NCBI GenBank assembly: GCA_020637335.1
Contig: JACJWC010000009.1
Span: 124,001-188,000, forward strand
Direction: 5' to 3'
Length of the DNA: 64,000 nucleotides
From: Acidobacteriota bacterium
GTDB taxonomy: Bacteria; Acidobacteriota; Holophagae; Acanthopleuribacterales; Acanthopleuribacteraceae
The notes beneath the pieces are model-generated. The model was given only the letters and a program-made list of their open reading frames with translations, ran no database searches and was not told where the DNA came from. Below are positions 53,554 through 62,025 of the stretch, piece by piece. The position numbers were made by a program, and so were the translations under genes. How positions within the stretch are numbered: position 1 is the stretch's first letter; the number at the start of each line of letters is the position of its first letter.

Positions 53554-54164
53554 AAGCACCCAACAAAAATGCCGCCGCATCCCTGACCATTCACTTAGCG
53601 GGGCGGTACTGGGCGTTCCTGTCTGTTTTCCCTCTGTTCCTTTTCGGCTTTGTGGTGTTTTTTGGGGCGGCCTTTTTTGCGGTTTCCTTAGTCATGGGCG
53701 AACCGTTGGACGCTTTTGACATTATTCTGGCACCTTTTGCTACTGCTGCCCTGTGTCTGGGCCTTTTGTTGGGCACCACCTTGTGGATATTGCGCTGGCA
53801 TGGCCGGCGCAGTTTGGAGATTTTGGAAACAGGAATGCTGTATACACAAGGCAAACGCGAGCCCGTATTTGTGCGTTGGACGGACCTGAATGCCGTTGAA
53901 TTGCGCTATGCCAAACCCAATATCATTCATTGCACTTTGAAAACACCATTCTGGGAGTTTTCATTTTCCAATTTAGACCTTAACCTGGTGAGACGCGTGC
54001 CGTTTTCCCAGGTCTTTGAAGAAGGTTTTCGCGTGGACCGCGTGCGTCAATTCCTGTTTCTACTCAAAAAAATGGCCCCGCAACTCGAATGGCGTTTGGG
54101 CACCAGCTTTCAGTCCCGATACCAAATTTTCTATCCGCCCTACGATCTGGAGCGATTGGTTTAA
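53538..54164 (+). CDS. Two-pass membrane protein, hypothetical
   Basis: The 208-residue protein has two transmembrane helices (FLSVFPLFLFGFVVFFGAAFF and ILAPFATAALCLGLLLGTTL, about residues 28-50 and 60-80) and a soluble C-terminal domain of beta strands (LEILETGMLYTQGKR, FVRWTDLNAVELRYAKPN), which resembles bacterial PH/YcxB-like domains. The role is unknown. It overlaps the helicase gene by 16 bases and shares a base with the next start (TAATG), so it is part of a tight operon. Confidence 0.7.
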   Translation: MAQPIEAPNKNAAASLTIHLAGRYWAFLSVFPLFLFGFVVFFGAAFFAVSLVMGEPLDAFDIILAPFATAALCLGLLLGTTLWILRWHGRRSLEILETGMLYTQGKREPVFVRWTDLNAVELRYAKPNIIHCTLKTPFWEFSFSNLDLNLVRRVPFSQVFEEGFRVDRVRQFLFLLKKMAPQLEWRLGTSFQSRYQIFYPPYDLERLV

Positions 54165-54742
54165 TGAAAAAACACGATTTCCACAATTTCTCGGTTGGGC
54201 AGGCGCTGGCCCGATTGGACGAACTTTTAAAATCAGCTGAGGGTCCCCAAGAAATTTGGCTTGAGAATCAGGTTGTAAAACTCAACTTGCTCAAACATTT
54301 AACCCAGTTAGGGGTACCACATGAAACGGAAAAACAACAGCATCGCTACCGCATCCTGATTCAAGCATTAACCCCAACCCAAGTGGATTCAACGCCCAAA
54401 AAGGTCAATTTCCCGAGTGAAAAAGGCTTTTGGCTTTTAATTGCCCAGGATCAGATTGGGAACCGCGATCCAGAATTGGGGCGAAGCTGCCTTCAGGCCG
54501 CCTTGTCGGGTGTCCGGCCTCACGAGTTTGTTGGTGTTTTCCTGGTGCACCGTGGCGTGCGCCTGCTAAGTCCGGAATTTGACACCAAAATAACTGGAAC
54601 CATTCAAAAGTGGGACCTGCCTACCTTTGCTTGTCAACGATCCTTGGCCTTTTTCGGCATTGAGCACCCGGGCTGGGTCCAGGCAGCCAGCTTTGAATCG
54701 TTTAGCCAAGCCACTTCGTTGCGCGATTGGATTTGGATCTGA
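54164..54742 (+). CDS. YedF-like protein (TusA-like plus DsrE-like domains), catalytic motif lost
   Basis: The 192-residue protein has the YedF layout: an N-terminal TusA-like half (EIWLENQVVKLNLLKHLTQL) and a C-terminal DsrE-like half (GNRDPELGRSCLQAAL, then VGVFLVHRGVRLLSPEF and TFACQRSLAFFGI). The CPxP motif of TusA is absent. YedF is linked to selenium or sulfur-relay metabolism. Because the active Cys of the N-terminal half is missing, a scaffold or regulatory role is possible. It sits between a membrane protein and a glutaredoxin-rhodanese gene. Confidence 0.6.
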   Translation: MKKHDFHNFSVGQALARLDELLKSAEGPQEIWLENQVVKLNLLKHLTQLGVPHETEKQQHRYRILIQALTPTQVDSTPKKVNFPSEKGFWLLIAQDQIGNRDPELGRSCLQAALSGVRPHEFVGVFLVHRGVRLLSPEFDTKITGTIQKWDLPTFACQRSLAFFGIEHPGWVQAASFESFSQATSLRDWIWI

Positions 54743-54816
54743 GTACGCCGCTGGAAGTTTTAACAACTCCACGTTATATTGTGGCTGAAATTAGGCGATT
54801 CTTTCGCGGAGGTAGC

Positions 54817-55482
54817 ATGAACGCATTACACGAACGCATCAAAAACATGGTCCAATCAGAACCGCTTTTCCTCTTTATGAAAGGCAACCCCACCTTTCCG
54901 CGCTGCGGTTTTTCCAATCAGGTGGTACAAATCCTGAAAAGTTACAAGGTCCCATTCGGTCATTTCGACATCCTCTCTGACGAAGACATGCGCCAGGGTG
55001 TCAAGGAGTTCGGCGATTGGCCCACGTTCCCTCAGCTTTACATTTTGGGCGATTTGTATGGGGGGTGCGACATTGTGCGCGAAGCATACCAATCGGGTGA
55101 ACTGTTGGAAGCGCTTCAAGAAGCCTTGCCCAATCACCCAATCGAAATTCCCAAACCGCCCGGCAAAGTTCAGCATATCGGGCCCGCTCAGGCCAAAATC
55201 ATGCTGGAAGAAAATCAAGCCCTCTTCCTGGATGTCCGAACCCCGGAGGAACGCGCCTGTGCCTCCATTCCCGGTTTTGAACTACTGGACCAGAAAATGG
55301 CCCAATCCGTACTCGATCACGGTGACAAGGATAAACCCATTGTTTTTTTATGTCATTACGGTGGGCGGTCAGCACAAGCTGCCGATTATTTTGCCCAGCA
55401 AGGATTTCAGAAGGTATTTAACGTTGCCGGCGGGATCGACGAATGGTCGAAAAGCGTGGATTCAAGCATTCCGCGCTACTAA
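54817..55482 (+). CDS. Monothiol glutaredoxin-rhodanese fusion protein
   Basis: The 221-residue protein has a Grx4-type glutaredoxin domain (residues 1-105) with the monothiol site CGFS in FMKGNPTFPRCGFSN, the WPTFPQLYI cis-Pro loop and GGCDIVREAY. A rhodanese domain (residues 120-215) follows, with FLDVRTPEER and the active-site loop CHYGGRSA. Such glutaredoxins bind 2Fe-2S clusters and transfer them; rhodanese carries sulfane sulfur. GGAGG precedes the ATG. Confidence 0.88.
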   Translation: MNALHERIKNMVQSEPLFLFMKGNPTFPRCGFSNQVVQILKSYKVPFGHFDILSDEDMRQGVKEFGDWPTFPQLYILGDLYGGCDIVREAYQSGELLEALQEALPNHPIEIPKPPGKVQHIGPAQAKIMLEENQALFLDVRTPEERACASIPGFELLDQKMAQSVLDHGDKDKPIVFLCHYGGRSAQAADYFAQQGFQKVFNVAGGIDEWSKSVDSSIPRY

Positions 55483-55577
55483 TTTGCTAAACCAAAAAGT
55501 TCTAAAGCCTTGCATTATTCTTTCCGATGCGCTAAATATGGGAAGAGCACTATCTGCATCCGTTGGAGGTTCAACAC

Positions 55578-56009
55578 ATGAAAAAGGCGATCATCCTATT
55601 GCTTGCAAGCGGGTTAATTTGGGCAGCAGAGTCCGAACAAACCGTGATTGGCCAGCGCTCCTTTGAAAAACAGGGGAACGTTTGGGTCCAAACAAACCTG
55701 CCTGATCAATACACAATTGCCCCTGATCACAGTGCGACTTACATGGATGCGACCTGGAACAGCTGGTTTGAAGCGGGAAATTCAGAGATCAAAATGATCC
55801 TGGAACTGGGTCCCAATGTCGTTTTTACCCAGGGCGAATCCGTGTACCGCGTGCGTTCAGCAGAAACAAAAGCAGCGTCCATTCAAAGCCCCAATGGCAA
55901 TCCTTTATTTGGCACAAATCCAGCCTTTTCTGGATTAACCCAAGCGGGTGCCGTTTTGGTCGATATCAACATGGCCAATGACGACACCTCTCAGGACGCA
56001 AAGAAATAA
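55578..56009 (+). CDS. Exported hypothetical protein
   Basis: The 143-residue product has a signal peptide (KKAIILLLASGLIWAAES) and a mature part with no recognised domain (VWVQTNLPDQYTIAPDHSA, then GPNVVFTQGESVYRVRSAE). GGAGG precedes the ATG at 55578. An intrinsic terminator lies 22 bases after the stop. Confidence 0.7.
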   Translation: MKKAIILLLASGLIWAAESEQTVIGQRSFEKQGNVWVQTNLPDQYTIAPDHSATYMDATWNSWFEAGNSEIKMILELGPNVVFTQGESVYRVRSAETKAASIQSPNGNPLFGTNPAFSGLTQAGAVLVDINMANDDTSQDAKK

Positions 56010-56031
56010 AAGCCCATATCCAGCTTTTTAG

Positions 56032-56055
56032 GCCGGCTTACGCCGGCTTTTTTTT
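56032..56055 (+). terminator. Intrinsic terminator
   Basis: A 6-bp stem GCCGGC/GCCGGC with loop TTAC is followed by eight T residues, 22 bases after the exported-protein gene. Confidence 0.9.
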
Positions 56056-56179
56056 GCGTGAAATCTGGGTAAAAAAGGGGTAAACCTTCATTAATACCCT
56101 ATTTGGGCCTGCTTGCATCCCACGTTAAGATGTAATAAGAAATAAAAAAACAAATCCATCCATTTTGGAGGGCATGCCC

Positions 56180-56905
56180 ATGAAGAGCCCCAGTCCTAAA
56201 ATTTTGGTCGTGGAAGATGAACCCAAAATTCTGACCGGTATCGTGGATGCCCTGGAATTGCAGGGTTTTGAGGTCGTCAGCACGACCCGTGGCGACGAAG
56301 CGCTTACATTGGCCTTGATCCAGAACCCCGACTTGGTGGTCCTAGACATCATGCTGCCCAAACTGAGCGGTTTGGATGTTTGCCAGAATCTGCGCAAAAG
56401 CGGGGTTAAAGCCCCGATCATTTTCCTGACCGCAAAGGGCGGTGAAAGCGATCGCGTCGCCGGACTCGAACTCGGCGCTGACGATTACATGACCAAGCCC
56501 TTTTCGATTAAGGAACTTATTGCCCGCATCAATGCCCACCTGCGTCGCCGCAATATCGATGCGTTGGAAGCAATGGCACCTGCCACCACCAATACAGGCT
56601 TACAGAAGATCAAGTTTCTCACTGTAGATTTCGACGCGCGTGCCTGCTGGCTCCACGACGAGCCCTTACATCTCTCTGAAAAAGAATTCTCCATCCTCAA
56701 AATTCTGGTGGAGAATCTGGGCAAAGTGGTTAGCCGATACACACTGTTGAAAGAGGTCTGGGGTTATACCAATTTAGATCTGGAGACTCGAACCGTCGAT
56801 GTCACGATTGGCAAATTGCGCCAAAAAATTGAAAAGGATGTCACCAATCCTGAGATTATTAAAACCAAACGAGGGAGCGGATATATCATCGAAGGTCCTT
56901 ATTGA
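56180..56905 (+). CDS. OmpR/PhoB-family response regulator
   Basis: The 241-residue protein has a receiver domain (phospho-acceptor Asp56 in LVVLDIMLPKLSG, Lys in MTKPFS) and a winged-helix DNA-binding domain (LSEKEFSILKILVENLG, then RTVDVTIGKLRQKIE and GSGYIIEG). It is the partner of the histidine kinase that follows with an overlap of one base. GGAGG lies 8 bases before the ATG at 56180. Confidence 0.93.
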   Translation: MKSPSPKILVVEDEPKILTGIVDALELQGFEVVSTTRGDEALTLALIQNPDLVVLDIMLPKLSGLDVCQNLRKSGVKAPIIFLTAKGGESDRVAGLELGADDYMTKPFSIKELIARINAHLRRRNIDALEAMAPATTNTGLQKIKFLTVDFDARACWLHDEPLHLSEKEFSILKILVENLGKVVSRYTLLKEVWGYTNLDLETRTVDVTIGKLRQKIEKDVTNPEIIKTKRGSGYIIEGPY

Positions 56906-58713
56906 TGCGTTGGCGAATCATTTGGACATTTTCAGCCTATTTCCTGATCATCATTATCCCGACCTCCATCCTGTTATATCAGGGATACAACGCCATCCAA
57001 CTGCAGCGTAAACAGCTCGAAATCAGCCTTTTTAGCGATTTGGAGCGTATCCGCGGGCAAATCTTCTCGGATCTGAATACTCAATGGGGCGCTTTTCGCG
57101 AACAAGAGCGGGTCCGATCTTTTTACGATTTTCAACCCATCACCCCAGCACCTGCAGACAACCCCATCATTAGTAAAGGCCGTGTCCATCTGCGCTCGCC
57201 GCTGCAATTTAAACCCCACCACTTCACTGAGGCAATCCGCGCCATGGCGCCTGAGCAATTGGAGGGTGACGCCCTCACAAGCCCCGAGGCCGGGGCATTT
57301 GGCCGCATCTTTGAGAATTGCCTGGTTGGATTCTTTGAATACGACCCGCAAACCGAAGATATTTCGACGCCTTACGCCAATGAAGCCTATCCGCTTTCAG
57401 TCCGCCAGGACCGCAGTTACTTTGATCAGTTTCTGCAACAGGTGGTCATCCCAAACTTGCGCGACACCACAAATCTGATAACCAATCAGTTTGATGCCCG
57501 CAGCATTTTGCTGCACATCAAAACCCGCCGTATCCAAAAGTTTGAAGAGCCGCGTTCCATCATTGAAGAAATGATGGATGAGAATGGCATGAGTCCCAAC
57601 ACCCAGGCGTTCCTGCCCAAAAGCGACCTGGTCGAGATCAGTTACTACGATTACACCTTCAATAACCTGGAGATCAACGACACCCATTTTGTAGTTGGGT
57701 TCAGGTTGGTTTTAATGGGTGACCGAATTTTATTTCAGGGATTTGTGATTTCTACCTTCCTCTTCCTGCAGGAAGCGCAATCCTACCTGGAACAATTCCA
57801 ACCCGACTATGGCAATATCCTCATCACCCAGGCACCGCCCGGCAGCCAAAGCATTTTTGAGCCGTTCACCAACCTCTCCATCACCTTTAAACCCCATGAG
57901 GACCAAAAATTACTGGCCGGCTATTATGCTGAACGCAACCGTTTCTGGTTTACTGTTGTGTTCCTGTTTATGGCCCTGAGCGCCTCCATGATCCACATGG
58001 CCCGCCTGATCCTTGCCGAAAACGAATTAATCACCAAAAAGAAGGATTTTGTTTCCGCAGTCACCCATGAACTTAAAGCGCCCCTGACCAGCATTCGCAT
58101 GTATGCCGAAATGCTCGAAGAAGGCTGGGCACGCGGTAAGGAAAAGCTTTATTACCACTACATCCATTCTGAGACCAACCGCTTGACCCGGCTCGTGCAA
58201 AATATTTTGGATTTTGCGCGAATCGAACGCGGAGAATTCAACCTGATCAAGAAAAACGTCAACTTTGCTGAGCTCGTCGAAGAGACGGTGGAGTCCTGGC
58301 GCTTTTGGATGGAGGAGAACGGTATGAACCTGATCTTTCATGCCGAGGCAAAGCCACTGATCAAAGCGGACCCTGACTCTTTGAAACAGGTCATTTACAA
58401 CCTGTGCGACAACGCTATTAAGTATGGCAAGGGCGTTGAAGACCCGACGTTGACGTTTTCACTCCACGAAAATGAAAAAGAAGCCATCCTGGTGATTTAC
58501 GACAATGGTCCCGGCATCCCCAAAGAAGATGAACCCAAAATCTTTCAGCGCTTTTTCAGATGTGGCAACGAACTCACACGCGAACAAACAGGTACCGGTT
58601 TGGGCCTAGCCCTGGTCAAGGAAATCATCGAACAAAATGGCGGCCGCGTTCGTCTTCACCCAACCTTAAAGCTGGAAGGATTTGCACTGGAATTCACGTT
58701 TGATCGGGTTTGA
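56905..58713 (+). CDS. Membrane sensor histidine kinase
   Basis: The 602-residue protein has an N-terminal transmembrane helix (FSAYFLIIIIPTSILLYQ), a large periplasmic sensor region of about 320 residues with no recognised fold, a second helix (FTVVFLFMALSASMIHM), then the H-box FVSAVTHELKAPLTSIRM (His388), N-box NLCDNAIKYGKG, and G boxes (DNGPGIPKED and GTGLGLALVKE). It phosphorylates the PhoB-like regulator. The ATG at 56905 overlaps the regulator stop; a TTG one codon upstream is also possible. The 3' end overlaps the convergent AAG gene by 20 bases. Confidence 0.92.
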   Translation: MRWRIIWTFSAYFLIIIIPTSILLYQGYNAIQLQRKQLEISLFSDLERIRGQIFSDLNTQWGAFREQERVRSFYDFQPITPAPADNPIISKGRVHLRSPLQFKPHHFTEAIRAMAPEQLEGDALTSPEAGAFGRIFENCLVGFFEYDPQTEDISTPYANEAYPLSVRQDRSYFDQFLQQVVIPNLRDTTNLITNQFDARSILLHIKTRRIQKFEEPRSIIEEMMDENGMSPNTQAFLPKSDLVEISYYDYTFNNLEINDTHFVVGFRLVLMGDRILFQGFVISTFLFLQEAQSYLEQFQPDYGNILITQAPPGSQSIFEPFTNLSITFKPHEDQKLLAGYYAERNRFWFTVVFLFMALSASMIHMARLILAENELITKKKDFVSAVTHELKAPLTSIRMYAEMLEEGWARGKEKLYYHYIHSETNRLTRLVQNILDFARIERGEFNLIKKNVNFAELVEETVESWRFWMEENGMNLIFHAEAKPLIKADPDSLKQVIYNLCDNAIKYGKGVEDPTLTFSLHENEKEAILVIYDNGPGIPKEDEPKIFQRFFRCGNELTREQTGTGLGLALVKEIIEQNGGRVRLHPTLKLEGFALEFTFDRV

Positions 58714-59284
58714 ACGGAGCCGACAGGTAGGCATGATTGGCCCAACCAAAACGCCAGGGAAGATCGCGCGCCTTGGATATGCCTATCCGTGGGCCAACAG
58801 CGATGGGCGGCTCAGATTCCCGTTGTTCCAGCCAAATGCCCGATTGAGGGGCAAGCGGTTGCCCATTCACGTCGCGATTCAAGGCCAGCGCTTGGCAGAG
58901 TTTGCCTGGTCCATTGGTGAGATTTTGGGCTGGGCCGGGGATAGGGCGGTTCGTGCGCAACCAGGATTCACCTCGAACCGGGGCAGCCGCGCGCAGCGGG
59001 ACCGCGGCGCCGACGCCTTCTGATTCCGTAACGAAGTTCATGCAGAAATGACAGCCGTAAATAAAATAAATATACAAACAACCCGGTGGCCCAAATAGGA
59101 CTTCATTTCGTTTGGTCTTGCCTACATAGGCGTGGCAGGCCGGATCGTCTTGCCGATACGCCTCCGTTTCGATAATGGCCAACTGGATGCGCTGACCTTC
59201 CCGCACCAAACACAGCTGGCAACCAATCAAATCTTCAGCCACTTGACAGGTATTGCGCTCAAAAAAGTCGGGCTGGAGAATCAC
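58694..59284 (-). CDS. 3-methyladenine DNA glycosylase (AAG/MPG family)
   Basis: The 196-residue protein has the AAG fold: VAEDLIGCQLCLV, the catalytic Glu in IIETEAYRQDDPACHAY, PGCLYIYFIYGCHFCMN and LTNGPGKLCQALAL. It removes alkylated bases to begin base-excision repair. The start is GTG overlapping the sulfatase stop (GTGA), so the genes are coupled. Confidence 0.93.
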   Translation of the reverse strand: MILQPDFFERNTCQVAEDLIGCQLCLVREGQRIQLAIIETEAYRQDDPACHAYVGKTKRNEVLFGPPGCLYIYFIYGCHFCMNFVTESEGVGAAVPLRAAAPVRGESWLRTNRPIPGPAQNLTNGPGKLCQALALNRDVNGQPLAPQSGIWLEQRESEPPIAVGPRIGISKARDLPWRFGWANHAYLSAPFKPDQT

Positions 59285-60828
59285 TGGGTCTTGCCCGGTA
59301 AAACGTATCCAAGCGATTGGAGCAGGGCGCGCTGCTCATCGCTCATTTCATCAGCTTGTTGGCCCGATACCTGGCGATCCGCATAGGCACTCAGCACGGA
59401 AAACAGTTGGTCGCGCCGCTCCACCTGGTTGGCTTGTTGGTTATTTTGCTCGCGCGCATCTTCACTCAAGTGAAATAACTCAGCATGAAATTCGCCGTGG
59501 TTACGCGCCTGAACCAATTTCCATTCCCCTTGGCGAAACCCCAATAAACGCGGATCCTCGCTCGGAATGTGAGGACCCCAAAAAAAACTTTCCATAATCA
59601 AGGGCGATTGGATGGCTGAGCGCAACGGATGGCCCTGCCATCCAGCGGGCTGGGGCAGGTCTTGGATCTCCAGAAGGAGGGGGGCTATGTCAATAATGCT
59701 CAACGGTTTATCGCGATTGGAGAGCGGCACATTGATTAAAAGCGGCACACGAACCGCTTCTTCATACAGGGTGTCCGCGTGTAACAACCCCCCGTGCTCG
59801 CCAAATTCATCGCCATGGTCCGAAGTAAGTGCGGTGACCCAATCGCCTTGCAAGGATTGAAGAAGATCGCCGATGATCTGGTCCGAATAGCGAACTTCGC
59901 CGTCATACAGGCTGCGCAAATGGTCAAATTGCTCTGGGGACGGACCTTTTAACTCCAGGTCAAGCAGGGCCTGTGTGAGCCCTAACCCGTCTGGATCCGA
60001 GAGATTTTCGTGGGGGAAATAAGGACAATGGACCTCATACGTATGCCAAAACACAAAGAAGCGTGCTCCCGGGTTGGCAGCTAGCAGGCCTTTAAGTTTT
60101 TGCGCATTGGCAGCGAGAACACTGGCTTTGGCCGGATCGCCTGAGGCTATCTCAGGTGGATACTCCAAGAAGAGATCAAAGCCCTGGTCCAAACCAAAAC
60201 GGGCAGACACGTAATTGCCTTCGGTCAAACCAATTGTTACAAATCCCAATTGGCGCAGTTGATCCGCCAGGGAAGTCAAACCGGACTTAACCTTTTGATC
60301 GGGCAAACGCACACCGTGTTCGGCCGGATAGGCGCTAAACAACAGCGAAGCGTGGGCGGGCAAGGTCCATGGGGCGGTTGTATAGACTTGGTCAAACTGG
60401 GTCCCCGACTGGAAATAGGTTTTTAAATTCGGCATTTTATCAATGGCATCTGCACGCAATGTATCCACAGAGACCAAGAGCGAGGATCGTTGCTTTGGGC
60501 AAGGTCTGGGCTTGCCAATCCAAATAGCGGCCGTGGGCAAAATCGAAAGGGTTTTCATCGGCGCTGGGCTAACCCAGACCAACATTTGCTGGGGTTGAAT
60601 TTCCAATTTCTGACCATTGATCACCAAGCCCACTGGCTCGCTCTGTGGGTTGTAGAGAGGTAGCTGAAAGACCGATTTGGATCCGAGGTACCAGACGACG
60701 GGTTGAACCAATTCGACCCCAAAAAACAGTGTTTGACCTTGTGATAAACGAGCCATTTCCGGCAAAGGAACACCTTTGGGGCCACAGGACAGGTATAACA
60801 AGAACATCAAAAGAAAGAGACGTTTCAC
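59281..60828 (-). CDS. Sulfatase/alkaline-phosphatase-fold lipoprotein without the sulfatase Cys
   Basis: The 515-residue protein has a lipobox (MFLLYLSCGPKG), an N-terminal beta region of about 110 residues and an alkaline-phosphatase-superfamily domain: the first metal Asp in SVDTLRADAI, APWTLPAHASLLFSAY at the nucleophile site and SDHGDEFGEHG. The sulfatase CxPxR is T-L-P-A-H here, so Thr would be the nucleophile, as in phosphoglycerol-transferase-like enzymes, and formylglycine cannot form. The substrate is unknown. It overlaps trmL and the AAG gene by 4 bases. Confidence 0.82.
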   Translation of the reverse strand: MKRLFLLMFLLYLSCGPKGVPLPEMARLSQGQTLFFGVELVQPVVWYLGSKSVFQLPLYNPQSEPVGLVINGQKLEIQPQQMLVWVSPAPMKTLSILPTAAIWIGKPRPCPKQRSSLLVSVDTLRADAIDKMPNLKTYFQSGTQFDQVYTTAPWTLPAHASLLFSAYPAEHGVRLPDQKVKSGLTSLADQLRQLGFVTIGLTEGNYVSARFGLDQGFDLFLEYPPEIASGDPAKASVLAANAQKLKGLLAANPGARFFVFWHTYEVHCPYFPHENLSDPDGLGLTQALLDLELKGPSPEQFDHLRSLYDGEVRYSDQIIGDLLQSLQGDWVTALTSDHGDEFGEHGGLLHADTLYEEAVRVPLLINVPLSNRDKPLSIIDIAPLLLEIQDLPQPAGWQGHPLRSAIQSPLIMESFFWGPHIPSEDPRLLGFRQGEWKLVQARNHGEFHAELFHLSEDAREQNNQQANQVERRDQLFSVLSAYADRQVSGQQADEMSDEQRALLQSLGYVLPGKTQ

Positions 60829-61307
60829 TGGAAGCCACCACTAATCTGGCGCATGGCTTCATAGGCTGCAACCCCAACGGCCATGGAAAGGTTGAGCGAG
60901 CGAATCGGGCCCGTCATCGGTAAGGTACATAAAGTGTTGGAATAGCGTTGCAATATATCAGCAGGAAGCCCTTTGGTTTCCTTACCAAATAAAAGGAAAT
61001 CACCGCGCTGAAACTGGGCGTGGCAATAGGGGTTCCGTGTCTTAGTCGTGAAGGCAAAAACCTGACCACCGTTGCTTTCAACCAAGTTTAAGAAGTGTTG
61101 GAAATCTGGGAGCACCTGAAGCTTTAGATGGGGCCAATAATCCAAGCCCGCGCGTTTCAGGTACTTGTCGGCCAATGAAAAGCCCAAAGGCTCAATCAAG
61201 GTAAGGGTGGCTTCCAAGCCAACGCAAAGGCGACCGATGGTGCCTGTATTGCCCGGGATCTCCGGTTCGTGTAACACAATATTCAGAGAATTCTTAAAGT
61301 CAAACAC
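60825..61307 (-). CDS. trmL: tRNA (cytidine(34)-2'-O)-methyltransferase
   Basis: The product of 160 residues is a SPOUT methyltransferase: LNIVLHEPEIPGNTGTIGR, then LLFGKETKGLPADIL and the knot IRSLNLSMAVGVAAYEAMRQ. It methylates the wobble base of tRNA-Leu. The GTG at 61307 has CGGAG ahead and gives the usual start; an ATG at 61328 is possible. It starts a trmL-sulfatase-AAG set with 4-base overlaps. Confidence 0.9.
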   Translation of the reverse strand: MFDFKNSLNIVLHEPEIPGNTGTIGRLCVGLEATLTLIEPLGFSLADKYLKRAGLDYWPHLKLQVLPDFQHFLNLVESNGGQVFAFTTKTRNPYCHAQFQRGDFLLFGKETKGLPADILQRYSNTLCTLPMTGPIRSLNLSMAVGVAAYEAMRQISGGFQ

Positions 61308-61425
61308 AGCCGCTCCGCGGCAAATCATAGCTGATTTCAACAAGATCCAAAAACCAACTTGAAGAACACACCTGATTCGGAATAATTTGATAACAGGCGT
61401 TGTTAGCTCGATCAGGAGGTGGTGG

Positions 61426-62025
61426 GTGTTTGATTTTCAAGAAACCATTTTGCCCTTGGCGCCAAAACTGTACCGCTACTGCTATCGACTCACAATGAAC
61501 GAACGCGATGCGGAAGATTTGGTGCAAGACACCTTGCTACGGGCGTTTGATAAATTTGAACAATTTCAGCAAGGAACCAGCCCTCTCGCTTGGTTATTTA
61601 CGATTGGCCGCAGTATTTTTATTAACCAGTACCGCAAAAAACAACGCGAAGGCCAATCGTTAAGCTTTGAGGACATGGACCGCGATATCGATCGTTTCGA
61701 ACCCCCAGCCCATTTCCCCGATAACCCAGAAGAATTTCTATTCCGCAACGTATTGGATACCGAGTTGAGGGATGCACTGTCCGCGCTCCCACTCCACTAT
61801 CTTGAGGTTTTGCTGCTCGTCGACCTTGAAGAGATCAGTTACAAAGAGGCCAGTGAAATCCTCAATATTCCAAGTGGAACGGTGATGTCTCGCTTGCATC
61901 GCGCCCGAAAAACCCTGCAAGGCTCGCTTCTGGAACTGGCCCAGCGCAAGGGCATTGTTAAAACCAAAGTCCACCCCATTAAAGAGCGAAACGCCACTTC
62001 ACGAGGGGAGGCACAAAATGGATAA
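61426..62025 (+). CDS. ECF-type RNA polymerase sigma factor
   Basis: The 199-residue protein has region 2 (LYRYCYRLTMNERDAEDLVQ, then PLAWLFTIGRSIFINQYRK) and region 4 (LPLHYLEVLLLVDLEEISYK, then NIPSGTVMSRLHRARKTL). The GTG at 61426 has AGGAGG 6 bases ahead and fits the family start. The 3' end overlaps the anti-sigma gene by 8 bases. Confidence 0.93.
   Translation: MFDFQETILPLAPKLYRYCYRLTMNERDAEDLVQDTLLRAFDKFEQFQQGTSPLAWLFTIGRSIFINQYRKKQREGQSLSFEDMDRDIDRFEPPAHFPDNPEEFLFRNVLDTELRDALSALPLHYLEVLLLVDLEEISYKEASEILNIPSGTVMSRLHRARKTLQGSLLELAQRKGIVKTKVHPIKERNATSRGEAQNG

Noticed and set aside
49694..55482. Defence-island interpretation of the JAB-DinG operon
   Set aside because: DinG and JAB domains occur in some defence loci (for example DinG in type IV CRISPR), but there is no Cas protein, nuclease, toxin, transposase or base-composition shift here, and the flanks are housekeeping genes.
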